Below are positions 27,490 to 36,486 of a stretch of 64,000 bases of DNA, one piece after another. The notes beneath the pieces are model-generated. The model did not search any database, had not been told where the DNA came from, and saw only the letters and a program-made list of their open reading frames with translations. The DNA is from UMGS1994 sp944386155 (GTDB lineage Bacteria > Bacillota > Clostridia > TANB77 > CAG-508). Within the stretch, counting starts at the first letter, position 1. Every line of letters begins with the position of its first letter. The stretch is taken from assembly GCA_963931085.1 (NCBI GenBank), contig OZ006973.1:992001-1056000 (forward strand), in the 5' to 3' direction. Position numbers and translations under genes: made by a program.

Positions 27490-28155
27490 TTACATTACTG
27501 TATTATCTCCAGCACCTTTTCCTACTACATCACTCATCAGTTTTCTCCATGTATTTACTCCTATTATTCCATCCTGTGATAAATTATTTTTTGCTTGATA
27601 AGATATAACAGAATTTCTTGTTTTAACACCAAATATTCCATCTAAACCACCTGTATCATATCCTAAAGTATTTAGTGAATCTTGTGCAATTAAAACATAA
27701 ACACCTTTACTTCCGCTTCTCGTAAGCGGATATCCGCTTGATATCCATCTATCATCAAAATGAACCCATCTTGGAGTATCTACAGCAGGTTCAACATATC
27801 TCCAAAATCCTGAAGATATAGCAAGTCTTCTCATAACGCTTCTTTCTTGATTTGAAATATTTTGACCAACATCAAAAGCAAGACCTGCATAATGTTGAGA
27901 TAAATTAGAATGTCCTCCTTCCCACGGTCTTTTAAACGCAAATCCAACATATATTGGCTTTCCATATAGCTTTCTAAAATTATTCCATGCTTGCATCGTT
28001 CTTCTATCAGTCCACAAAATATTCGAATTACTACTTCCTCTAAATTCTTTAACTGTTAATGTTTTATTTATATTATATGGCATTGCCTCTGAAATATCTT
28101 TATTATAAACTTCCATTCTATTTGAATTGTTATTATAAATTAAAATTTTTGCCAT
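27490..28155 (-). CDS. M15-like peptidase with peptidoglycan-binding domain
   Basis: A 221-residue two-domain protein. Residues about 30-145 resemble M15-type D,D-peptidases: SQHYAGLAFDVG supplies the His and Asp zinc ligands and RWVHFDDR the second His. Residues 155-210 form a PG_binding_1 domain (SLNTLGYDTGGLDGIFGVKT, then DGIIGVNTWRKLM). There is no signal peptide, so it may act inside the spore or mother cell, be exported by another route, or be a phage-derived lysin. GGGAGGA precedes the ATG. Confidence 0.75.
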   Translation of the reverse strand: MAKILIYNNNSNRMEVYNKDISEAMPYNINKTLTVKEFRGSSNSNILWTDRRTMQAWNNFRKLYGKPIYVGFAFKRPWEGGHSNLSQHYAGLAFDVGQNISNQERSVMRRLAISSGFWRYVEPAVDTPRWVHFDDRWISSGYPLTRSGSKGVYVLIAQDSLNTLGYDTGGLDGIFGVKTRNSVISYQAKNNLSQDGIIGVNTWRKLMSDVVGKGAGDNTVM

Positions 28156-28230
28156 AAAAAATCCTCCCTTAATATTTTTTAATATATTATGAGAGAATTA
28201 TTTTTTTGTTACTATTTAATTTTTTATCTT

Positions 28231-31221
28231 CTAATAGTCTATCTTAATATATTTAATAATTGACCTTACTGCTACTATAGATAAAATAACAATAAAACCT
28301 AGAACTATTTTTTTCGTTATACCTGCAAAAGGAATTGGATCTTTTGCTATAGTATCATCATATTCATAATCATTTTCATCATCACTAAAATTATCATTTT
28401 TAATAGATGAATTATTATCATCTTGATCATCATCTATAGTATCATTATCACCATTATTATTATTATTTTCATTTTGATTTTCATCATTATTATTGTTATT
28501 ACTATTATTATTTTCGTTATCACTTTCACTATCATTATCATTATTTTCTCTTAAAGAAATTTCTTTTTTTAATAATCCGTGATAATTATTTATACCATCA
28601 ATAGTTATTGTCAATATCTGCTTATTATAATCAATATTAAACGTCCCATTGTAATCAACTGACTGAACAAGTGTAACATTATCATCTTTTACTATAACAT
28701 TTGCATTTTTGTCTTCTCCAGAAATAATTTTATCTAAATTCTCAATTTCAATCGTAGATGTAGCTATATCTTTTCTATCTATAATTACCTTTGCACTTCC
28801 TGTTGTTGTATTATAATTTTCAGAAGTAACTTGATAGTAAACTGTATACTCTCCAGCATTAATAAATTTAGGAGAAGTATCTAAATCATATATACCGTTT
28901 TCAAGTCCATATTTAATTTTTGCATCTTGAGGATTTAGTAATTTTATTTCTATTCCATGTTCTTTTCTATCAAAACATCCATTATATTCAATTACTTCTA
29001 CCGATATATTTTTTCTTTCTTCTATTTCTATATTACTACTTCCTCTTTTTGTCTCATAATTTTGTGCGGAGATTTCATAATATACTACATATTTTCCTGG
29101 TTCTTTATATTTAGGAGATTCCTCATAAATATATTTTCCTTCTTCTATTCCATATTTTATTTCATAACCTTCTTTGGGACTTATCACTTTTATACTTATT
29201 CCATGTTCTTTTTCGTCATATATGCCCTTATAACCTACTGTCTCAATTTCCATCTGTGCTTTTTTAATATTAAATAAAATCTCCTTTTTCCCTTCATATG
29301 TTCCTTTACCTGTTACTATTACTTTTCCTGTTCCTGCATTTACATTATTTTTATATTCTACTGTATAATCTACATTTTCTATTAATATAATATTTCCATC
29401 TTTAACTGTTACTTTTGGTTTAATCTCTTTGCCTGTATAAACAAAATCATTTTTATCTATTTCTACTTCAAATTCTTTTTTCTCTTCTTCTATTTCTTTT
29501 TCTTCTATTTCTATAATATTACTTCCTTTTTTTGTCTCATAATTTTGTGCTGAGATTTCATAATATACTACATATTTTCCTGGTTCTTTATATTTGGGAG
29601 ATTCCTCATAAATATATTTTCCTTCTTCTACTCCATATTTTATTTCATACCCTTCATTTGGGCTTATTACTTTTATACTTATTCCATGTTCTTTTCCATC
29701 ATATATACCATTATACCCTGCTGTTTCTATTTCTATCTGTGCTTTTTTAATATTAAATAAAATCTCCTTTTTCCCTTCATATATTCCTTTACCTGTTACT
29801 ATTACTTTTCCTGTTCCAGCATTTATATTATTTTCATATTCTACTATATAATCTACATTTTCTGTTAGTATAATATTTCCATCTTTAACTGTTACTTTCG
29901 GTTTAATCTCTTTGCCTATATATGTATATTCTGTGGAATCTAATGAAATGCTTAGATTAGATACAATTTTAGTGTTTTCATTACATAAATTATTTGCAGT
30001 CTCTCTTCCAATTTGAGCTAAAGCAGCAGAAGTAAAGTGGAATAAATTATCATCATATTCCCCTCCAACTACTAATTTAGAATATTCAAGAGCTGTATCA
30101 TAGTCTAATTGATTCATATTACTTTTAAAATCATATAATGATGTATTATTATAATCATCTCTTCCTGGAACATAGTGCTTATAAGGAAAATCTGAACCTA
30201 AAACAATATTTGAATCTTCATCTATTAATTCTCTTTGAGCTTCATTTATTGCTTTTACTCCTTCGGCATATGATGCTCCATTATACTCTCCAGGATAATA
30301 TCCTGTTAAAACAATAGCACCTTTTTCAATATCTAAATCACTTTTTAGTTGATTCTTTATTTTTCTAAAGTTTTCTTTATATGTATTTTTTACTGAATTA
30401 CTATTAAAACCTGCTTCATGTTCTCCTTGAAACATAATAAAATATCGATTACCTATTTTCATGTTATTTTTTTCTAAATATTCTATTGCAGATAAATACT
30501 TTGATGACATAGCTGAATATAAATTAATTCTAGTTCCATTAGCATCTACAAAAGAATTATTAGGAACAAAATGTTCTAAAGATTGTCCTCCTAAAGCAGC
30601 ATTTACACATACTACTTTATGTCCTGTTTTCTCATAATATACTTTTGCAAATTCATTAACCATGTTTGTACCATAGGCATTACTAAATGTATAACTATTT
30701 TTATTTATATAGTCTGGTAAATCTGTTGACCATACACTATAAAATTTATTCGTTGTATCATCATAATATACTAATTCACCATTAAACTTATTAACAGTAA
30801 TTTCAGCTCCATTTGCAGTATAACCATTACTTGTTAGATCATATAGATCATATAAAGAATTATCTAATACATGATACTCGTAACATGTCTCTTTATCAAT
30901 TTTTGGCACTGTATAATTACTAACCCAACTTTGATTAATTAAATCTTCGGAAATTCCTGTTTTTTCAGAATATTCTTTTACTGAAGCTTGGTTATCTAAT
31001 TGATATCTTGTTTCAATTCCTTGAGTCATATTTCCTGCCATATTGGATTGACCAAAAAACAAGATAACATCATACACATCTTTTTGCTCAATTCTTTTAG
31101 TGTTAGCTAATTGAATTTCAAAATTGTTTAATTTTACAGTATTGTTTAAATATAAAATTAAAGTAAAAGTAAATAATATTACTAATACAAAAATAATTTT
31201 TAATATCTTTTTTACCTTCAT
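28231..31221 (-). CDS. surface-anchored SGNH/sialate O-acetylesterase-like protein with repeats
   Basis: A 996-residue cell-surface protein. It has an N-terminal membrane helix or signal (residues 6-26), then a catalytic domain (residues about 50-425) with the SGNH serine motif FFGQSNMAG, NAALGGQSLEH, MFQGEHEAG and a terminal LFHFTSAA. This resembles carbohydrate acetylesterases such as CE6 or SASA. Residues 430-840 are alternating Ig-like modules, with a nearly identical 161-residue unit twice. Then comes a Ser/Asn/Asp-rich spacer and a C-terminal helix (GITKKIVLGFIVILSIVAV). It probably deacetylates host or dietary glycans at the cell surface. No sortase LPxTG is seen. Confidence 0.8.
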   Translation of the reverse strand: MKVKKILKIIFVLVILFTFTLILYLNNTVKLNNFEIQLANTKRIEQKDVYDVILFFGQSNMAGNMTQGIETRYQLDNQASVKEYSEKTGISEDLINQSWVSNYTVPKIDKETCYEYHVLDNSLYDLYDLTSNGYTANGAEITVNKFNGELVYYDDTTNKFYSVWSTDLPDYINKNSYTFSNAYGTNMVNEFAKVYYEKTGHKVVCVNAALGGQSLEHFVPNNSFVDANGTRINLYSAMSSKYLSAIEYLEKNNMKIGNRYFIMFQGEHEAGFNSNSVKNTYKENFRKIKNQLKSDLDIEKGAIVLTGYYPGEYNGASYAEGVKAINEAQRELIDEDSNIVLGSDFPYKHYVPGRDDYNNTSLYDFKSNMNQLDYDTALEYSKLVVGGEYDDNLFHFTSAALAQIGRETANNLCNENTKIVSNLSISLDSTEYTYIGKEIKPKVTVKDGNIILTENVDYIVEYENNINAGTGKVIVTGKGIYEGKKEILFNIKKAQIEIETAGYNGIYDGKEHGISIKVISPNEGYEIKYGVEEGKYIYEESPKYKEPGKYVVYYEISAQNYETKKGSNIIEIEEKEIEEEKKEFEVEIDKNDFVYTGKEIKPKVTVKDGNIILIENVDYTVEYKNNVNAGTGKVIVTGKGTYEGKKEILFNIKKAQMEIETVGYKGIYDEKEHGISIKVISPKEGYEIKYGIEEGKYIYEESPKYKEPGKYVVYYEISAQNYETKRGSSNIEIEERKNISVEVIEYNGCFDRKEHGIEIKLLNPQDAKIKYGLENGIYDLDTSPKFINAGEYTVYYQVTSENYNTTTGSAKVIIDRKDIATSTIEIENLDKIISGEDKNANVIVKDDNVTLVQSVDYNGTFNIDYNKQILTITIDGINNYHGLLKKEISLRENNDNDSESDNENNNSNNNNNDENQNENNNNNGDNDTIDDDQDDNNSSIKNDNFSDDENDYEYDDTIAKDPIPFAGITKKIVLGFIVILSIVAVRSIIKYIKIDY
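29041..29760 (-). repeat. intragenic direct repeat, 483-bp period
   Basis: The segments beginning at about 29051 and 29534 are nearly identical over more than 200 bp inside the esterase gene; a third module near 28790-28990 is more diverged. The copies encode a 161-residue pair of Ig-like modules. High DNA identity suggests recent duplication or gene conversion and a site for copy-number change. Confidence 0.8.
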
Positions 31222-31312
31222 ATAAATTCTCCATTTTTTACTAATTATAATTATATATATACATATTAGTTATTACAACATAGTTTATTAATTTTTTTGT
31301 ATTTTTAGATAA

Positions 31313-31341
31313 TTGCAAACTTATGTAAACTATGCTATAAT
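31313..31341 (+). promoter_or_regulatory. promoter of cassette 1
   Basis: TTGCAA, a 17-nt spacer, then TATAAT preceded by TGC (extended -10). The spacer includes ACTTATGTAAAC, a motif also seen near other promoters in the window. Confidence 0.7.
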
Positions 31342-31372
31342 TAGTTAGTATTTATTTTAAATGGAGGTTTTT

Positions 31373-33385
31373 ATGGAAAATAGCTCAGATATACCAACTT
31401 TCTTTAACAAGTTAAATGCTATTAGATCAAAATCAAATCCTGTAATTCCAGAAAGTACAGAATATACTTCGACATCACATTCCAAAAGCAGTTTAAATCA
31501 AATATATAATAGTATGCAACCATTTTTTAACTTTGTAAGAGAAATATGTGATGACAATCCAGATGTTACAAATAATGATTTAATAGAATATATAACATCT
31601 ACACTTAATAAATTAAACTTTAAATATGCTAATTGTACTTCTTTTAGAAGTGATAGCATAAGATTAGATATATGCAATTATTTTAAAAATAACCCGGCAG
31701 AATTCAGAAAAATATATAGAGAATTAATTGATACAGAAAAAGAAACAGGAAAACAAATACATTCAGATCCTATAATAAAATATAGTTCTAACCAAGAAAT
31801 CTCTAAAAGACAACTTATGTCTCAGTTAATTACTACATTTAGAGAAATTAGAGATAGTTTTCCACCTGAAATACAAACATTTTTATCTAGATATGCTAAA
31901 AGTTCACCAAAACATAAAAGAGCTTTAAGAGATGCACAATCTACTAGAGAATCAAAAGAATATATTGCAAAAAATGAAATGTTTTTCATGGATGAGTTTG
32001 AAGGTTTAAATCTATTTTTAAAAGATCAAACCGATTTCTTTAGTCAAGAATTAAAAAAGGATTATATAGAATCAATTAAATCTATGATCTTAACACTTCA
32101 AAGTTTAGGTGTAACTCAAAAATATATTGCAACCAATAATAAACTTATGGTAGATACATTTCACATTCCAGAACTTGAAATTACACCTGAAGAATTTAAA
32201 AATGTATTTAATGAAACTAGAAACTCTACTTCTCCGTTAGAACATCTTGATATTCCAACTTTATCAGTATTAAATTCTTTCTGGATAAATAGAGTAACTA
32301 AAGAATTATCTTCATTTAGCGATGCTTTCTTTATAACAAATGATCTTAATTTATGGGATAAAATTCGTACAGCTGAAAAAAAATCTGTTAATTCTACAAA
32401 AGCTTCTTTTGATGATGCAGATGATGTCTTTTTAGAGACAAAAATTGAAGTTCCAATTTCTGAAGAAGAATTAGATGCATTAATAGAGAAAATGAAATTT
32501 CTTGAAAAAGAATCAAGTTATTACTTTCTACTTGCATCATCTTCTACAGATATAAATGAATTAGAAGATAATGAAATAGTAGATCCATATACAGGAAATA
32601 TTCAGAGAAGAAAATCTGCTGTATATAGAGATTTAAGTCAAGAAGCTCAAATTCTTGACAGTCAAATAGGCGAAGATTATCATAATTATTTTTCAAAAGT
32701 AAATAATGGAGTGCTTGCTGACTCTGAAAACGATTTTTTAACAGACTTTTACTTATATTGTACTGCAGTAAATATAACGCATAACTCATATTTAATAAAA
32801 GATAATATAATGATTTCTCAACTTTCTAATCTTTTTAATAGTCCTACTGTCTCTAAAAACTGGGGACTTACTGAAGATCTAAGAAGAAAAGGATTTAATC
32901 ATGATAAACTATTGATTTCTATTGATGCTCCTGGATTAAATATGCCTCTTAGATTACATATAAGACGTGAATTATTAGAAGATTTTTTAAGAGCTAATCA
33001 AAACACAACTAGAATTCCTTTATATCAAGGTGCAAGTGATTTCTATAAAGGAAAAACAAAAAATTCAGGATATATCCCTACTCCAGTATTAATACCTGTA
33101 TCTCCTGAAAAGAAAAAAGAAATAAAAAAATTAGCTAGCTTAATTGATGAGACTCATCCAAAATACGGATTTATTGAACATATATCTTTTATAGCAAATG
33201 GAACAAGCATTCCACCACACTTAAAAGACTATACAAGCTCTAAAAAGACTGGTCCAAAAGCTAGAAAAAAATTTATACCACGTTTTTATGATTTTGCAGA
33301 TGGAAAAGTGTATAAAATAGTTGGAAATAACCAAATAGTAGAAGATCCTGAATTTTTACAAGGAGGAAAAAATAATGTCAAATAG
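31373..33385 (+). CDS. large cassette protein, copy 1 (unknown family)
   Basis: A 670-residue soluble protein of unknown function, mainly helical and charged, without signal peptide or membrane segments. It is a distant paralogue of 38362-40647. Shared landmarks in order are an N-terminal IPTF, FxNxF(I/L)xxR-type helices, EDYHNYFSK, GLNMPLRLHIRRELLEDFL, IPLYQGASDFYKG, SIPPHLKDY and a C-terminal KARKKFIPRFYDFADGKVY. GGAGG at 31363-31367 selects ATG 31373 over ATG 31361. A strong promoter is close upstream. The gene overlaps the next by 11 nt, so the pair is co-translated. The conserved C-terminal block suggests an interaction or catalytic surface, but I recognise no active site. Confidence 0.8.
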   Translation: MENSSDIPTFFNKLNAIRSKSNPVIPESTEYTSTSHSKSSLNQIYNSMQPFFNFVREICDDNPDVTNNDLIEYITSTLNKLNFKYANCTSFRSDSIRLDICNYFKNNPAEFRKIYRELIDTEKETGKQIHSDPIIKYSSNQEISKRQLMSQLITTFREIRDSFPPEIQTFLSRYAKSSPKHKRALRDAQSTRESKEYIAKNEMFFMDEFEGLNLFLKDQTDFFSQELKKDYIESIKSMILTLQSLGVTQKYIATNNKLMVDTFHIPELEITPEEFKNVFNETRNSTSPLEHLDIPTLSVLNSFWINRVTKELSSFSDAFFITNDLNLWDKIRTAEKKSVNSTKASFDDADDVFLETKIEVPISEEELDALIEKMKFLEKESSYYFLLASSSTDINELEDNEIVDPYTGNIQRRKSAVYRDLSQEAQILDSQIGEDYHNYFSKVNNGVLADSENDFLTDFYLYCTAVNITHNSYLIKDNIMISQLSNLFNSPTVSKNWGLTEDLRRKGFNHDKLLISIDAPGLNMPLRLHIRRELLEDFLRANQNTTRIPLYQGASDFYKGKTKNSGYIPTPVLIPVSPEKKKEIKKLASLIDETHPKYGFIEHISFIANGTSIPPHLKDYTSSKKTGPKARKKFIPRFYDFADGKVYKIVGNNQIVEDPEFLQGGKNNVK

Positions 33386-33704
33386 TAGTTTTCTAAAGTT
33401 AATAAACAGTTATATTGATAAACAAGACTTTTCAAAATGTAATTCTTTATTAAAAAAAGAGATTGTTTATATCTTTACAAATAAAGTTAGAAACTATAAC
33501 AAAAATTATTACTATTCAACTACAGTAGAATTATTAGAAGAAATAAGAGAATATTTACCTTTTGAAGAGTGTATACCATATATAGAATTTTATAATATTT
33601 TAAATGAAGATTGTATGGAACATGAAAAAACATATAAACTTTTAGATTTATATAACCAATTAGACTCTAATAAAACAAAAAAATCAAAATTAGAAGTTTC
33701 TTAA
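33375..33704 (+). CDS. small cassette protein, copy 1
   Basis: A 109-residue mostly helical protein, a distant paralogue of 40637-40945. Shared features are an N-terminal helix with a central Cys (FSKCNSLLKKEI against YSFCIEMLSDKI), a Tyr/Asn-rich middle, and EFYNILNEDCMEHEKTYKLL against QLYDYMYNDDYSEAFVLDNLL. GGAGG precedes the ATG, which lies inside the end of the large gene, with an 11-nt overlap. Tight coupling in both copies suggests the small protein binds or regulates the large one. No known domain is recognised. Confidence 0.7.
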   Translation: MSNSSFLKLINSYIDKQDFSKCNSLLKKEIVYIFTNKVRNYNKNYYYSTTVELLEEIREYLPFEECIPYIEFYNILNEDCMEHEKTYKLLDLYNQLDSNKTKKSKLEVS

Positions 33705-33754
33705 TTTTTATAATATTTCAAAATTTTATGAATATTATTAAAATAACCTTATTA

Positions 33755-33787
33755 AAAAAATACTTAGGAATTTCCTAAGTATTTTTA
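33755..33787 (+). terminator. terminator after cassette 1
   Basis: A perfect stem AAAAATACTTAGGAA with its complement and nearly no loop, followed by T-rich sequence. Confidence 0.8.
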
Positions 33788-33794
33788 TTTTTAT

Positions 33795-33885
33795 TTATTT
33801 TGTAATTAATTTTTTTGTTTTATATTCATTTTGTAATTAATTTTTTATGTTTTATATTTATTTTGTAATTAATTTTTTTATATTT
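33795..33885. repeat. A/T-rich tandem repeat, three units of 31-32 bp
   Basis: Three copies of a unit containing TTTTGTAATTAATTTTTT start at about 33801, 33832 and 33864. They lie between the cassette terminator and the end of the EamA-type gene. No coding capacity is seen. Confidence 0.75.
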
Positions 33886-33886
33886 A

Positions 33887-34741
33887 TTATTTTATTAAGA
33901 ATACACTAAATACAATGATTGCTCCAGCAATAATTTTCTTTAATAAATTATCTCTTTCCTTTAAGAACAGATATCCTGCAATAACATTTAATATTACTGC
34001 TGTTGCACAAAGAGGAGCAACTATTGTCATATTTCCTAAATTATAAGCTCTAATTTGAGCAAATATACTTAATCCCCATGTTAGAGAATTAATACATAAT
34101 AAACCTTTATTATGACATGAAAATTCTTCTTTTATATCTTTAATTTTTAGCCTGTTAAATATATATATTAATATTGCAGGAACCATTAAATTAATTCCTA
34201 TAAACATTGGTAAATTAAAATAGTTTGCCAGATCAATTTCAAGTAAAATAGCAACTGTATAAGTAATATTTGCAATTATACCTAAAAGTACAAATTTATT
34301 ATTTTTAAATACGTCTTTTTCGTAAAATATTAATATATTACTAAATATTATTAAAATAGCTCCTATAATCTTTTTAAATACAACTTCTTCTTTAAATATT
34401 AATATACCTGCTATCAAAATAAATACAGTAGAAATTTGTCTTAATATATTAAAAGTTGAAGCTTCTACTCCTCTTCTTACAGTTGTATTTATTCTATCTG
34501 TAATTGCAAAAAATATTATAGAAATTCCCCATAAAATATATATCTTTATATCAGTAGGAAATTTAATTTCAAAAAACGGAATCAATAATAAGATAAATAC
34601 TCCAGCTAAGAATTCTAAAATAACAGTAAGTGCTCCATCACTTTTTGAATTCTTAGTGCAAACTTTATATGTTTGGTCAAATATTAAAGAAAATATTAAA
34701 AATAAAAATATATTAACTCCACATATATTAAAGATGTTCAT
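33887..34741 (-). CDS. EamA/DMT-family transporter
   Basis: A 284-residue protein with ten predicted transmembrane helices in two related halves, typical of the drug/metabolite transporter superfamily. ASTFNILRQISTVFILIAGIL and LGNMTIVAPLCATAVILNVI are the duplicated helix pairs of EamA domains. The substrate is unknown. It is unusual in having a weak ribosome site. It follows the DUF6273-like gene by 17 nt on the same strand and may be co-transcribed with it. Confidence 0.8.
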   Translation of the reverse strand: MNIFNICGVNIFLFLIFSLIFDQTYKVCTKNSKSDGALTVILEFLAGVFILLLIPFFEIKFPTDIKIYILWGISIIFFAITDRINTTVRRGVEASTFNILRQISTVFILIAGILIFKEEVVFKKIIGAILIIFSNILIFYEKDVFKNNKFVLLGIIANITYTVAILLEIDLANYFNLPMFIGINLMVPAILIYIFNRLKIKDIKEEFSCHNKGLLCINSLTWGLSIFAQIRAYNLGNMTIVAPLCATAVILNVIAGYLFLKERDNLLKKIIAGAIIVFSVFLIK

Positions 34742-34758
34742 AATTTTTTCTCAACTTT

Positions 34759-36312
34759 CTATTTTCCTTGGTATGAAAATACAGTTCCAGCACCTGCAGG
34801 CATTGAAAATGAATCATTAGCAGTTACTGCATAAATTGATCCATTTGAAAGTTCAATAACATTGCTTAACCCATTTACATTATTTTTTACTGAATATGTT
34901 CCACTACTATCTTTTAAAACATCATTATTTGATGATTTTAATATATAAGTTCCATCATTTCTAAGTGTTATAGTAACCTCATATTCTACAACTCCGTTAT
35001 CATCAGTATATTGTGCTGTTTTAGCATTATATTTACCATATTTTAAAGAATAATTTCCAACTTTTAAAGTACCATCATATAAATTTTCTTCAACATTTGT
35101 GTCTGTATTTGTAAGTTTTTCATTAATTGCGTTTTTAGCTACTTCATTTCCAAGATTATTACTTTCATCTATAACATTATTTTCTGTCTCATTAGAAATA
35201 TTTTGATTATTATCTAGATTAACATCTATATCTGAATTTGAAAAATCAGTACCGTCTTTAACTTCGCCATCTATCTCGTAAGGATTTTCCATGCTACCTT
35301 CTCCTGAAAGTGCTAAAGTAGTACTATTAATTGTAACAACTGGTCTTATTCCACATCCTGAATCGCTTCCTGAAGTAGGAGATTTGTTGCTACTAAAGTA
35401 AATTTGGTATGGACCTATATTACAATTAGTAGGATTATTTAAACTAGCTATTGTATAAAAAACTCCATATTCTATATATGTTTTATCTGAATTATTTCCA
35501 TATCCAGTTAATGCTTCTTGATAAGTAGTAGCAAGCCATCCTGTCATCTGATCTTCAGAGCCATATAAAAGAGAACATAAATCATCACTTAATAAATTAT
35601 TTCTTTGTGTATAAGTATAATAAATATAAGAATCAGTAAATTTATAATTATTTTCTATTTTATATCCTTCTTTAGTCTTTTTATTTGGTATATATGCATT
35701 ATTCTTATTAGTAATTTCAAATTCTTTTCCATAATTTAAATTATTAGATGTACCATTTTGCTTTGCTAAAATTTCTAAACATTTCTCTACCTTTTCTTCA
35801 TCTTGAACAGCTGATAAATCAACATTAAATACTTCTGCAATCTTATCTGTTCCAATAAGATTTATAACATCTTCATAATTCATACTTCTTGTAGAAATTG
35901 CATTTTGTCCATTAGAATAAATTTTAGAAATATTATTTAATTCATCTATAATATTTGCATATCCTGTAGCTCCATCTATTAAAAATGCTTTTTTATCATC
36001 TGTTCTTATTGGACTTTCTGATATTAGATTTATGCTTCCATCATCATTAATGCTTAATACTCTCCATTTTTCTTCACCTGTTGTAGTGAATGTTTGATCT
36101 TTCTTCCCATTTTTCTCTTCTAAGGATGTGTAAGTATTTCCTTTTCCTGCATTGTAAGAAACATAATCTCCTATTTTAACTTTTTCTGATAAATTCACTG
36201 CGTTTTCTTTTTGCTCTTTTGGTTTATTAAAATTCATAACAGCAAAAATTCCTGCTGCGACTGCTACAACTAGAATTATAGCAATTAAAATAATTATAGC
36301 TTTTTTCTTCAT
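34759..36312 (-). CDS. DUF6273-like exported protein
   Basis: A 517-residue protein with an N-terminal signal anchor (KKAIIILIAIILVVAVAAGI). Residues 45-340 contain GDYVSYNAGKG, EKWRVLSINDDGSINLISE and GCGIRPVVTINS, the pattern of DUF6273-type domains found in gut Firmicutes surface proteins. An Asn-rich linker is followed by a C-terminal beta domain (residues 430-517: LKVGNYSLKYGKYN, then GTYSVKNNVNGLS). GGAGG 5 nt before ATG 36312 fixes the start. The role is unknown; the architecture suggests an extracellular structural or binding protein. Confidence 0.7.
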   Translation of the reverse strand: MKKKAIIILIAIILVVAVAAGIFAVMNFNKPKEQKENAVNLSEKVKIGDYVSYNAGKGNTYTSLEEKNGKKDQTFTTTGEEKWRVLSINDDGSINLISESPIRTDDKKAFLIDGATGYANIIDELNNISKIYSNGQNAISTRSMNYEDVINLIGTDKIAEVFNVDLSAVQDEEKVEKCLEILAKQNGTSNNLNYGKEFEITNKNNAYIPNKKTKEGYKIENNYKFTDSYIYYTYTQRNNLLSDDLCSLLYGSEDQMTGWLATTYQEALTGYGNNSDKTYIEYGVFYTIASLNNPTNCNIGPYQIYFSSNKSPTSGSDSGCGIRPVVTINSTTLALSGEGSMENPYEIDGEVKDGTDFSNSDIDVNLDNNQNISNETENNVIDESNNLGNEVAKNAINEKLTNTDTNVEENLYDGTLKVGNYSLKYGKYNAKTAQYTDDNGVVEYEVTITLRNDGTYILKSSNNDVLKDSSGTYSVKNNVNGLSNVIELSNGSIYAVTANDSFSMPAGAGTVFSYQGK

Positions 36313-36428
36313 GTTAACCTCCATAAAAATTAAATTATTATTTTTTATTTCCAGTAAGTATTTTATAATAAAAATAAAAATTAAACAACACATTAATATT
36401 TTAATTATTCAATCTATATAGATGGCAA

Positions 36429-36459
36429 GAGCTGGCACACCTTTTAAGGGTGCCAACTC
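36429..36459 (-). terminator. hairpin after the winged-helix island gene
   Basis: GAGTTGGCAC and GTGCCAGCTC pair with one mismatch around an A-rich loop. It is GC-rich like other island hairpins but has no clear T tract. Confidence 0.55.
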
Positions 36460-36486
36460 CTACCATTAATTTTTCATACATTTCTT

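Noticed and set aside
28957..29277. Open frames opposite the surface esterase repeats
   Set aside because: Hydrophobic Phe/Tyr/Ile-rich translations are mirror images of Lys/Glu-rich codons; no ribosome site.
33795..33885. CRISPR array
   Set aside because: Units are directly adjacent, with no unique spacers and no cas genes nearby.
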